From Mauremys mutica (lineage: Eukaryota > Chordata > Testudines > Geoemydidae), in the NCBI RefSeq assembly GCF_020497125.1, contig NC_059079.1, positions 53,827,114 to 53,891,113 on the forward strand: 64,000 bases of DNA. Direction: 5' to 3'. The translations under genes and the position numbers were made by a program. Of the stretch, positions 23,044 through 33,037 are shown piece after piece. Position 1 is the first letter of the stretch; every line of letters starts with the position of its first letter. The notes below the pieces were generated by a model. That model was not told where the DNA came from. It ran no database searches and saw only the letters and a program-made list of their open reading frames with translations.

Positions 23044-25626
23044 TCTGCAATCGATGAAAAGTTTCATCTTTGCCTCAGAGACTGAAGTTGCCTGTACAGC
23101 CACAGAACAGGTACAGCATAGGGACTGACAGAGCAAGTTTTCCCCACACTGCAAACCAAACATTAGCCAAGCTGTTGTGAATAAACCTGAGAATCCACTG
23201 CTCTGGAACATATTTGATATGATACTTGCAGGACACACCACAGGTCTGTGCTGATAGACCGGAAATTTTAGTTCTCAGTGGTATTAGGTGTATTTAATAC
23301 AAGTGAGACATTGGACCAGAACAACTGGAGATGGTGATAGGATTGGATTTTTCACTAAAAGCAATAAAAGCCATCTTAGTTTATCTCTCCTTTATTACTA
23401 GATTTCTATTTTTTTTAAAGAACTGTTGGTATGGTATATTATCCCGTAGACACCCTTAAAGCCATGAGCATGGTTCTTATCCCTTGAAGATAACCCATAA
23501 AACCCTGCATATTAACACTATAATATTCCACAAGCTATCACAATCACTTGTACTATGACTCAAGACAACATCTTTTATCAACCTGTCTCCCACAGTTGAC
23601 AGTATTTCAAGGAATCTGGGCTGGTCCACCTGGATAAGGGTCTAATTTTCTTTTATTCAATTTTTAATTGAATATAGCTCCTAAAGTATACATTTGGTAG
23701 TGGTATGGTTACGATTTCTAATTCAAGTTAAATCCAGATGTATTCTATATTATGCAAAGCTACAGGCAATCCAAAGAAACAGATCAAATAGCACTGCATA
23801 TGTTTGAGATTCATAATCCTGGCAGTAAGCTATTTTTATCACTGCACTTCACAGCATGTTGGCTTGAACTGTTATATCTGTTTAGTTTTTCTATTGCATT
23901 CACAGGCAGTGGTTAAAGTAGTTCAAATAGGAGGGGCAGCTCATCCTACTACAGCTTATATGTAGTCATGAGTGTTGATGTGCTGAAGTTGCATCACTGG
24001 GTGATCAGACATGGCATAGTGAAGAGAACAGGGACAAGGGAATAAATTTATCTGAAAGGAGTCCATGTCCCCAGAGGCAGCCAAACTTCTCTGATTACTT
24101 ATGCCTGCAAAATGAATGGAACATTCCTTATTCTGCCAGCCACCACTCTGTTCAGACACTGTGCTAGGAGGAGTGAGGGGAGAGGGACCTTGCAAGGGCT
24201 ATTCTCTTTTCTCCTGGATTCTGGCTAGGAAAGAAAAAGTGAAGTGCAGGGTCTCCTTGTATAGTGATTGGGAGGGAGAGCTGAAGACAGCTGCCTTTAC
24301 CACACTGCCCTCCCTTTGGGAGGAAGGGAAACCAGCATAGGGACAGAACTTCCTGCAGAGAAAAGGAGGTAGATACATATTTCAGTAGTTGTGAGGATTG
24401 TCCCTTTCTCCTCCTGACAGGGTGCTAGTTAATCCCTTTAAGCTGAGCCTTCCCAGAGAGGATTGAACTAGGAAAGACTCTTGAAGAGGGTTTTCAGTTT
24501 CTTTGACTAGGCTTCACTGACTTGCAGAGTACTGGAACCAGGGCCTGGCCACAAAGGCAACTGTGTTGTTGGATATATTTCCATTCACCCTACAGTAGTT
24601 CTCTAAGCATTTCCTCAACTTCCATGTTAGTTTAATGATGAAAACTTGCTTCACTTCTTCAGTTCCAATGAACAAACTAGTTTGGAACAGATCCTAAACA
24701 TCAACCTTCTTCTCAAGCTGAATCCAAATGTTGAAGTTTTCAGTCAGTTCAAATAATAACTTTATTAGAGGGTCAGGAGAGGATTTGTTGGTCAGATAAA
24801 GGAAGAAGTTCTCACTTCAGATCCTAAGCCTCTCTCTCAAATGTATGACCCTTCCCTACAGAGCCTACCATGTCTCCTTTTAAGAACATGTTCCTCACAA
24901 GTTCAGCAGATCTGTTAACCTCTTTCCTAGTTTGGTTATTCTATTTCAGTCTCAAAAAATTAGTAGTTGGATATGCACAGCATACACAGGAATAACTCTG
25001 ATTAGGCATGCCCCAAAATGTGAAGATCTCAACAAAGCAGCTAGCTGGGCTTAGAGATTGCAGCCCCGAGAGTCCCTGATAGGAATAGTCCCAAAGTTAA
25101 AGAAGCCAGTTGTAGATTGGAGAACAGTGCTCACAGTATACGGAAACCAGGGCATTGTTGGGCTAGTCATGGAGCGGAAAAGGAGTTTGTGTATTACAGA
25201 TATCCACAGTCTTTCTAGCAGGGCTGTTTAGTCATTAACTTTGGTACATGTAAAGTCATACAATAATGTATTAGCAAGCAGAAATCATAGACACTTTTTA
25301 GGATATGAATACTTACCCTTCATATCTGAGTAAGCACAGCATTTGGGGTAATTAGGAAAAGTGAATAATGTGTTTGCCTAACATTGAATTACCCTCTTTT
25401 TTTAATGTGTATCTAAATATTCCCAGCTCTGCCATTTCTTTGCTGTTGGGTAAATTGATAAGCTCCTCGCAGTAAAATTGAGATAACCTTCTAGCCCACT
25501 ATAGTGTAGAACTTGGAGGTCCTCTGACAAGAAGTTCTATGTAAACCCAAAAGCATAACTGTTCTGAGTCTAGTTACCCAAAAGAGGTTCAAATAGGAAA
25601 TTGCACAAACAGCCTAGCAACATACT
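23044..25626. other. Unique sequence, no feature recognised
   Basis: No element termini or coding resemblance were recognised in 2.6 kb. Confidence 0.45.
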
Positions 25627-25751
25627 GTGTAATCCAGGGGTTCTCAAACTGAGGGTCAGGACCCCTCAGGAGGTCACTAGATTATTACATGGGGAGTCAC
25701 AAGCTGTCAGCCTCCACTCCAAAAAAACGGTTACCCACCTTTTAGTAAACT

Positions 25752-25940
25752 GTTGTTCTTCGAGATGTGTTGTTCATGTCCATTCAAAGTAGGTGTGCGC
25801 ACGCCACGTGCACGCCAGCCAGAAGATTTTCCCCTAGCAGCGCCCGTAGAGTTGGCCCTGGCACCCCCTGGAGTGGTGCCAATACAGCGCCCTATAAAGG
25901 GGCCCACTGACCCTCCATCCCCTCAGTTCCTTCTTGCCGG
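25752..25940 (+). repeat. DIRS left inverted terminal repeat
   Basis: Starts TGTTGTTCTTCGAGATG and is the inverted, roughly 80-85% identical partner of 31529-31714. It includes a TATA-like CCTATAAAGG at 25891-25900. The left end has an extra terminal segment (25722-25751, containing CGGTTACCCACC) that is absent from the right end but copied in the internal complementary region. Confidence 0.9.
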
Positions 25941-25972
25941 CACTCCGACAGAGGGGCAGGAGGGTGGGTATT

Positions 25973-26076
25973 GGAATGGACATGAACAACACATCTCAAA
26001 GAACAACAGTTACTAAAAGGTGGGTAACCGTTTTTTCTTCTTCGAGTGGTTGTTCATGTCCATTCAAAGTAGGTGA
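25973..26076. repeat. DIRS internal complementary region (both outer ends joined)
   Basis: Bases 25973-26036 are the reverse complement of the outer left end (shared blocks ATGGACATGAACAACACATC and GGTGGGTAACCG). Bases 26033-26076 are the reverse complement of the outer right end (CTTCTTCGAGTGG-type, then TTGTTCATGTCCATTCAAAG). The two copies abut, so this region is a template for the junction of a circle made from the two ends, as proposed for DIRS1 replication. It lies inside the left terminal repeat side, downstream of the recombinase gene. Confidence 0.92.
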
Positions 26077-26086
26077 CTCACAAGCC

Positions 26087-27139
26087 TAACTGTAGGAGGT
26101 GGGGTCGGAGGTCACTGCCGACCGAAGCACTGCGCGACCGAAGGCGGCATCATCCCTAGCCTGGTGCATGATGGCATAGTGGGATGTGAACGTGTGGATG
26201 GAGGACCATGTGGCAGCTCTACAAATCTCCTGAGTCAGGATCTGAGCCAGGAACGCCACGGAGGAGGCCTGCGCTCTGGTAGAGTGGGCCGTAATCAGAG
26301 GGATAGGGACTCTAGCTATACAATAGCATTCCCGTATGCAGGCCGCGATCCACAAAGAGATCCTCTGAGAGGAGACCGGGAGCCCCTTCATTCTATCTGC
26401 CACCGCGATGAAGAGCTGGGTCGACCATCTAAACGGCTTTGTCCTTTCAACATAAAAGGCTAGGGCCCTGCGGACATCCAGGGAATGCAGCCTCCGCTCC
26501 TTACCGAAGAGTGTGGCTTTGGATAAAACACCGGTAGGAAGATATCTTGTCCCATGTGGAATTGGGAGACGACCTTGGGGGGGAAAGCCGGGTGAGGTCT
26601 AAGTTGGACCTTGTCCTTATAGAAGACAGTGTACGGGGGTTCGGATGTCAGTGCCCTGAGCTCTGATACCCTCCTTGCCGAAGTGATCACTACAAGAAAA
26701 GCGACCTTGTATGACAGGTACAGCAGAGAGCATGAAGCCAGGGGCTCGAAGGGAGGTCCTGTGAGGGCGGAGAGGACCAGGTTGAGGTCCAAGGTAGGAG
26801 CTGGTTGACTGACATGTGGAAACAGGCTGTCCATGCCCTTAAGGAAACGACCAACCAGCGGGTTTGCAAACACCGAGGTGCCCCCTTTTCCCAGGTGGAA
26901 AGCCGAGATGGCCGCTAAGTGAACTCAAACCGAGGAGAGGGAAAGGCCCAACTGTCTCAGGTGGAGCAGATAGTCTAAGATAAAGGGAATCGGGGCCCGC
27001 AACGGTTCCTGCCCTCGCTGACTGGACCAGATGGAGAAGCGTTTCCATTTGGCCAGGTAGGTGGCCCCGGTCGAAGGTTTTCTGCTACCGAGCAGCACTT
27101 GCCTGACCTGTTGGGAGCATTGCATCTCCACCGGCTTCA
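26087..27139 (-). pseudogene. DIRS tyrosine recombinase, broken
   Basis: This gene would have catalysed integration of the circular DNA copy. Reading on the minus strand, the main frame runs from about 27139 to 26460 and then shifts to a second frame for 26403-26086. The N-terminal part contains TGATYLAKWKRF near 27060. The catalytic residues of the family are visible: the first Arg in TSARRVSELRAL (about 26670), the His and Arg in AHSTRAQASS (about 26280) and the putative nucleophile Tyr in TFTSHYAI (about 26185). Damage consists of a TGA at 26925-26927, a stop at 26460-26462 and a frameshift between about 26460 and 26403. The 5' end overlaps the polymerase gene in another frame, and the true start was not determined. 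The family match is strong; activity is excluded. Confidence 0.88.
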
Positions 27140-29030
27140 ACCATGGAGCAACCAGGCTGTGAGGTGGAGTGATTGCAAGTTCGGTGGGTGGAGGCAGCCC
27201 TGGTCCTGCATGATCAGGTCCAGCAGCAGAGGTAGCGTCAAGGGCGCTCAGGTGGACATGTGCAGGAGCAACATGTACCAATGTTGGCGCGGCCACGCCG
27301 GTGCTATCAGGATTACATGGGCGTGATCCCTGCGGATCTTGAGAATTATCCTGTGTATCAAGGGAATTGGAGGAAAGGCAGAGAGCAGCCCTTCCTTCCA
27401 CGACAGGAGGAAGGCGTCTGACAGAGACCCTGGGCTGTGGCCCCGGAGGGAGCAAAACCGCCGACACTTCCTGTTTTCCTTTGAAGCAAACAGATCTAAC
27501 TGGGGACGACCCCAGAGCCGGAAGATTGAGCGCACTACGTCCCGACGAAGGGACCGCTCGTGGACCCGGAAAGAACAGCTGACGGCGTCCGCCAGGCCAT
27601 TCTGTTCCCTTGGGAGGTAGAATGCCATCGGGTGGGTAGCATTCTGAACGCAAAAGTCCCACGGCGCGAGGGCTTCCCTGCACAGGGGAGAGGAGCGTGC
27701 ACCCCCCTGTTTGTTGATATAGAAGACCGCTGACATGTTGTCCGTGAAGACTGAGACACATCTGCCAGCCAGGTGGGATTGGAAGGTAAGACGAGCCAGG
27801 CGAACAGCTCTCAGCTCCCTGACGTTGATATGTAACTTGAGGTCCTCCTGCGACCACAAGCCCTGTGTCCTGAGATCCCCCAAGTGCGCTCTCCATCCCC
27901 GATCCGAGGCATCCGTCACCAGGGAGAGAGAGGGTTGAGGGGCGGCAAAGGGAACACCCAAGCACACTTTCAGTGGGTCGAGCCACCATTGGAGAGAGCT
28001 CAGCACCACCTGGGGAAAAGTCACCGCTGAGTCCAGGGGATCCCTGGCCGGGCGGTATACCGTCGCCAAGCAGGATTGTAGTGGGCGAAGCCGGAGTCTG
28101 GCGTGGCTCACCACATAGGTGCACGCCGCCATGTGGCCCAACAGCTTGAGGCAGTTTCTTGCTGTGGTGGTCGGGGCGAGTTGCAGACCGAGAATGATTT
28201 TGGACATGGACCGGAACCTGGACTCCGGAAGATATGCTCTGGCGTGTGCTGAGTCCAGAACCGCCCCTATAAATTCTATCCTTTGGGTAGGAGACAGGGT
28301 GGACTTGGCCTTGTTTAAGAGGAGGCCGAGCTCGAGGAAGATCCGCCTGATGAAAAGCACCTTGGAGCGGCCCTTTATAAGCCAATCGTCCAAGTAGGGG
28401 AATACCAGGATACCCCGCGTGCGCAGAAAGGCCGCCACGACTGCCATGCACTTCGTGAAGACCCTTGGTGCCGCCGACAGGCCAAATGGGAGCACTGTGA
28501 ACTGCAGATGGGCATTGGCCACGACAAATCTGAGGTACCGACGGTGTCGGGGGATTATGGCAATATGGAAATATGCATCCTTTAAGTCGAAGGCGGCATA
28601 CCAATCTCCTGGATCCAAGGAGGGAATGATCGAAGACAGGGAGACCATGCGGAACCTGAGCTTTTTCACAAACTTGTTCAGCCGCCGCAAGTCCAGATGG
28701 GTCTGAGGCCCCCTTTTGCCTTTGGTATTAGAAAATACTGGGAGTAGAAGCTCTGCCCCTGAGCTCCTGAGGAACTTCCTCCACCGACCCCGCTGTGAGG
28801 AGGGACCGCACTTCCTGAATTAGAAGTTGCTCGTGAAAGGAGTCCCTGAAGAGGGATGTGGAGGAGTGGGAGGGAGGAGAACTGGATAGAATATCTCCTC
28901 TCTACCATGTGAAGCACCCAACTGTCCGACGTGATTCAGGACCAGGCATGGTAGAAGGGAGACAGACATGACCCAAAGGTAGGGAAAGAAGGATCTGGAG
29001 TGCTGATCAGTAGGCTGTCCTCGACCATAC
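27137..29030 (-). pseudogene. DIRS polymerase: reverse transcriptase, RNase H and methyltransferase-like segment, broken
   Basis: This gene would have copied the element RNA into DNA. The upstream part (29030-28690, one frame) carries YFLIPKAKGGLRPI. A frameshift near 28690-28700 then moves into the main frame 28690-27137. There, FDLKDAYFHI marks reverse-transcriptase motif A, LPFGLSAAPRVF motif B and FPYLDDWL the YLDD catalytic box (about 28390). RNase H follows with LVTDASDRGW (about 27910) and FTDNMSAV (about 27740). The segment QLDLFASKENRKC to VILIAPAWPRQHW (about 27520-27270) sits where DIRS1 elements carry a Dam-like adenine methyltransferase. Damage: TGA at 28936-28938, the frameshift above, and TGA at 27248-27250. 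The natural stop is probably 27137-27139, overlapping the recombinase gene. Confidence 0.92.
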
Positions 29031-29032
29031 CA

Positions 29033-31366
29033 TCAAATAGGGGGCCTAGGCCCCGACAACGGTCTCGGTTGGCTGGATGCCTGGCCGGAGGGGTGGTGTT
29101 GATGGCGCCTTCGGCCGTTCCTGCCCCATCTGCGCCCAACCTCTGGATGATTCTGAGGCTGGTAAGGGCGCGGGGCCGCTTGCGGCCTAAACTGTCTACG
29201 TTGGGTTGCCGGGGTATGCAGGCCCAGCGAGCAAAGCGTAGACCTCGAGTCCTTTAGACTATGCAGATGCTTATCCGTTTTGTCCGAAAACAGCATCTGC
29301 CCTTCGAAGGGGAGGTCCTGGATAGTCTGCTGGACCACATAGGGGAGGCCCGAGACCTGGAGCCAGGCTCCCCGCCTCATGACCAGGCCTGTTGCCATGG
29401 AGCGTGAGGCCGAGTCCACTGCATCTAGGGCAGCCTGAAGGGAGGCTCGGGAGATGAGCTTTCCCTCTTCCACCAAGGCCAAAAACTCTGCCCTCGAATC
29501 CTGGGGAAGGAGCTCAGTAAACTTCAACATGGCCGAACATGTGTTATGACCATATTGGCTTACGACAGCCTGTTGGTTGGCTATTCATAGTTGAAGGCCT
29601 GCCGTGGAGTACACCTTTCTACCAAAGAGGTCGAGCCTTTTGGCGTCCCTGTTCTTTGGCGTCGACCCTTGAAACCCCTGACGCTCCCTTTGGTTGGCCA
29701 CGTCTACCACCAGGGAGTCCGGGGAAGGGTGGGTGTACAAATGCTCATGCCCCCTGGAGGGCACAAAATAACGCCTCTCTGTTTTCTTGGCAGTAGGCAC
29801 CAATGAGGCTGGCGTTTGCCATAAGGTGCGGGATGTGTCCTCTATGGTCTTGATCAATGGTAGGGCCACCCTGGATGGTCCCAATAGAGCCAGGATGTCC
29901 ACTACCGGATCTACGTCCACCTCAATTTCCTCAGCCTGGATTGCGACGCTCTGAGCCGCTCGCCTGAGCAGTTGCTGAAGGATCCTAGTGTTTTCCAGGG
30001 CCGGTGCCGTGGCCGTGCCCGCGACCGCCTCATCTGGGGAAGAAGAGGAGGAAATCACTTGGATCGGCCCATCCTCCGGCGCTTCCAGCCCTTCGGGGTC
30101 TGGCGGCACATGGTACCGAGGTTGCGGGGCTGGTGCCGGTTCCAAATGCAGCACCGCAGCCGGTACCGGGGTCGCCAATGAACGGCTTGGCGTGTCTGGC
30201 GGCATCGGTTGAGCCCAAACCGTGGTCACCGCCAGTGCCGATGGCTGGCTAGGGTGTGCTGAACTTAGATGTGGCACACCCCTGCCGGGCGACGGTGCCA
30301 GTGGAGGAGGCAACTACGCCGGGGCCATCGATGCCGAGGAGACCGAGGCCGACCTGGAGCGAGGACCAAACGCCTGGCCCACCGACTGGTGGTAGGCCCA
30401 GGGGGTCCAAAACAGCCACTGGTAGGGCAATTGCCATTGCTGCTGCCACTGTGGTGGGTACCGCTGGTGGCTCACTCCCGAAGTCGACCTCCTGCTCCGC
30501 GACCGGCTGGAGCGATAGGAGTCTGCCTCTAAGTCTGAGGTCTCTGAATAAGAGGACCTAGGAGGAGCAGCACCCGTCGTCGCCGGGGAGCGGCACGGAG
30601 ACGGGGAGCTGTCTCTCTGGTCCGGTGCCGCCCAGGTGGCGTGGGACGGAGAGGGAGGTGACAGCATGGCTGGCTTGCCCCTAGACTGTACTGGGGGACG
30701 AGCTATGGTCGGCAACTCCCTGCCACGATGCGGGGAGGCTGGCACCGGGAGTCTCAGCTGGTCTGAGGCTGCCTCGGATGCCTCCGGCGTCGAGGGGGGA
30801 CGCACGTCTCCGCTAAGGCCCAGGGATCATGGTCGCTCCGGACTTGACCGCCCTCTCTCCGGTGTGGGAGTCGACAGAGCAGCCAGGGGCTGTAGCCCAG
30901 CCTGTCCACTTGTACCAGCGGACTGCGTCGGCCTGTGGAGGTCCTAGCGGGGCGATCGCTTCCTCACCGACCTCTTCTTCTTAGCGGCCACTGGGGAGGG
31001 TGAGCGGTGCTGCACTGAGGCCGACTTCTTATGACCCGACTCCCTCCGGTGCCAGGTTTTAGAGGATTTGGGCTGGGCCCTAAGTCCTGATGCCGGTGCC
31101 AGGGCACTCCGCACCAACGATGACGTGCTGGGCACCGCGTCGGCCGGCTCTGGGTCTGAAGGTGGCCGCAAGGCAGCCTCCATCAGAAGAACTCTAAGTC
31201 TTTGTGCTCTGTCTTTGAGAGTTCTGGGACGGAAGCCCCTGCAAATAGTGCACTGGTCTCTTTGGTGGCTCTCCCTGAGGCACCGCAGACAAGCAGAGTG
31301 CGGGTCACTCTTTGGCATGAACTTTCCACAGTCCTTGCAGAGTTTAAACCCAGGAGACCCGGACAT
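29033..31366 (-). pseudogene. DIRS gag-like ORF1, broken
   Basis: This is the putative nucleic-acid-binding structural protein of the element. The start is placed at the ATG complementary to 31364-31366 (MSGSPGFK), 163 bases inside the right terminal repeat. The N-terminus has a Cys-rich cluster (CKDCGKF, CLRCLRE, CTIC) that may bind zinc. A basic Ser/Arg/Pro-rich middle follows, then a conserved C-terminal part (YFVPSRGHEHLYTHP, AKRLDLFGRKVYS, LLPQDSRAEFLALVEEGK). Nearly all segments lie in one frame, interrupted by stops at 30944-30946, 30827-30829, 30314-30316 and 29585-29587. A small frameshift near 30830 is also likely. The protein ends at 29033. Confidence 0.85.
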
Positions 31367-31528
31367 GCCCCAGCGGGGTGACGAGTAGGTGGGGGGGAAC
31401 CCCCAACAGCAAAGAACTATGTGCAACTAATCTAGATAGACTAACTATATACACGAACTATAAACACAAGGTTTATGGACACTGCTAAACTTGCTGTCAG
31501 CAAGCGAAGTTCCAGCTAGCCATCACCG

Positions 31529-31714
31529 GCGGTAAGAAGGAACTGAGGGGGTGGAGGGTCGGCGGGCCCCTTTATAGGGCGCCGTAGTGGTGCCACTCCA
31601 GGGGGGTGCCAGGGCCGACCCTACGGGTGCTGCTAGGGGAAAATCTTCCAGCTGGCCTGCACGCAGCACGCGCACACCTACTTTGAATGGACATGAACAA
31701 CCTCTCAAAGAAGA
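31529..31714 (-). repeat. DIRS right inverted terminal repeat (5' end of the element)
   Basis: Inverted partner of 25752-25940. On the minus strand it begins GTTCTTCTTTGAGAGG and includes CCTATAAAGG at about 31570-31579, about 205 bases upstream of the gag start. It therefore probably held the promoter for the genomic transcript. Confidence 0.9.
31570..31579 (-). promoter_or_regulatory. TATA-like box in the DIRS right terminal repeat
   Basis: CCTATAAAGG on the minus strand, upstream of the gag-like start. The left repeat has an identical box at 25891-25900 on the plus strand. Function is inferred from position only. Confidence 0.45.
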
Positions 31715-31954
31715 ACCCCACTTTGCATCCAGCATTTATAATGGTGTTATAAATTAAAAACACCTTTTTTATATATTTAAGTGGGGGTCACACTCAGAGG
31801 CTTGCTATGTGAAAGGGGTCACCAGTACAAAAGTTTGAGAATCACTCGTGTAGTCTAACCGTGCTAGACTTCAGAATGTATCTCCTACATGACTATAGCA
31901 CAAAAGAACATCCTTTACTTTTCCAAGAAAAACAAGAGACACTGGTTTCAAAAG

Positions 31955-32170
31955 TATCAGAGGGGTAGCCGTGTTAGTCTGGATCTGTAAAAGCAGTAAA
32001 GAGTCCTGTGGCACCTTATAGACTAACAGACATTTTGGAGCATGAGCTTTCGTGGGTGAATACCCACTTCGTCGGATGCATGGACACTGCATCCGACGAA
32101 GTGGGTATTCACCCACGAAAGCTCATTCTCCAAAATGTCTGTTAGTCTATAAGGTGCCACAGGACTCTTT
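31955..32170. mobile_element. Inverted dimer of the hammerhead-core repeat with a 14-bp target duplication
   Basis: A 126-base minus-strand copy (31955-32080) and an 83-base plus-strand copy (32088-32170) face away from a 7-base spacer (TGGACAC). The arms 31998-32080 and 32088-32170 pair with one visible mismatch. Each arm starts TGCATCCGACGAA, then GTGGG / CCCAC hairpin arms, then CGAAAGCTCA, and ends CACAGGACTCTTT. The whole unit is flanked by the exact 14-bp repeat ACTGGTTTCAAAAG at 31941-31954 and 32171-32184, so it inserted as one event. No protein is encoded. Confidence 0.9.
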
Positions 32171-32184
32171 ACTGGTTTCAAAAG

Positions 32185-32929
32185 AAATGTGATTTTTTTT
32201 AAATTTCACTTCCTGCTTCCGAGTCTCCTTTTTCCTGAGAAGCCTTGGGTTGCAACACATACTGAACTTCAAAGAGGTCATAGATCAAAGTGCTTTTCCT
32301 GGGCATTCTTTGAGTCTTCTTGGATGTCCAGTAAAACAGTTGACAAAGCAGAATGTTATGTCTCCTTAATGGATGAATGGGCTGAAATGGCCTACATTTC
32401 ATGGCCTCCTCTTCTCCCAGAATGCTACTACAGTATTGTCACTCTATATAACTAGTCACCATACTACAAATCAATAAGCCTTTTCCCCTCACTAGGAAAA
32501 CAATAGCACTAAGATGATCTCTCCACACTGTATCTAATGATTTTTATTAGAAATATAGCAACTACTCCACTTAGTTAAAAACAATCTGGTTATGAAAACA
32601 AGATAAAATTAGAAATACATAAAAAATGTTCATGTGTTCCAACTTAAATATCAGTTTCTTAAATTGATATTACTATCTACAGACTGATTTAATCATGTTA
32701 ATTCATTTTAGTTCAATCAGTGAATTGGACAATTGAAATTAATGTCTATAGTACTATAGCAACCCTAATATTAATTATATTTAATTTATAGAATTTCTAT
32801 TTAAAAATGTTTAGGCCAAATCAATCACTAGCCTCACAAGCAGTAACAATTCTGGGTCACTACAACGTGGCGTGGATTTAAATCAGTGATCTATTGCTGA
32901 ACGACTCTGTATTCTTGTAGAAGAGTGAC
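32185..32929. other. Unique A+T-rich sequence
   Basis: Nothing recognised on either strand. Confidence 0.45.
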
Positions 32930-32939
32930 TCCCCTGTTG

Positions 32940-33027
32940 CATCCGACGAAGTGGGCATTCACCCACGAAAGCTCATGCTGCAAAACGTCTGTTAGTCTAT
33001 AAGGTGCCACAGGATTCTTTGCTGCTT
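32940..33027 (+). mobile_element. Minimal hammerhead-core repeat with a 10-bp target duplication
   Basis: The 88-bp insertion starts CATCCGACGAAGTGGG, has the hairpin GTGGGCATTCACCCAC followed by GAAAGC, and runs through GTTAGTCTATAAGGTGCCAC to its end CTGCTTT. Exact copies of TCCCCTGTTG flank it at 32930-32939 and 33028-33037. Its 5' end coincides with the inner start of both arms of the inverted dimer 770 bp upstream. Confidence 0.9.
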
Positions 33028-33037
33028 TCCCCTGTTG

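Larger units (their letters stand above)
25722..31714 (-). mobile_element. DIRS1-like tyrosine-recombinase retrotransposon, full length, inactive
   Basis: This is a 6 kb element with inverted terminal repeats (about 25752-25940 and 31529-31714), an internal complementary region at 25973-26076, and the coding order gag-like, reverse transcriptase-RNase H-methyltransferase-like, tyrosine recombinase, all on the minus strand. No target duplication flanks it, as expected of recombinase-mediated integration of a circular intermediate. G+C content is visibly higher than in the flanks. Every gene is broken by stops or frameshifts, so it is a fossil, but the architecture is complete. Confidence 0.96.
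25635..31847. mobile_element. hAT MITE (about 220 bp) split by the DIRS insertion
   Basis: The left part 25635-25721 starts CAGGGGTTCTCAAACT and the right part 31715-31847 ends AGTTTGAGAATCACTC, the decayed complement. The outer flanks GTGTAATC (25627-25634) and GTGTAGTC (31848-31855) match at 7 of 8 positions, a hAT-length target duplication. Joining the two parts would give a continuous MITE interrupted only by the DIRS element, so the MITE was in place first. Confidence 0.85.

Noticed and set aside
24430..24480. A further LTR copy, because of AAGCTGAGCCTTCCCA shared with the solo LTR at 17.98 kb
   Set aside because: Only about 20 bases match and neither flank continues the similarity by eye.
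26925..28604. A 559-codon open frame on the minus strand, the longest in the window
   Set aside because: Most of it is a shadow of the DIRS reverse transcriptase/RNase H in another frame. Only its last part (from about 27139) is the true tyrosine-recombinase frame.
29000..30947. Several plus-strand open frames of 70-100 codons opposite the DIRS gag-like gene
   Set aside because: They arise from the G+C-rich antisense strand and have no protein-family resemblance.
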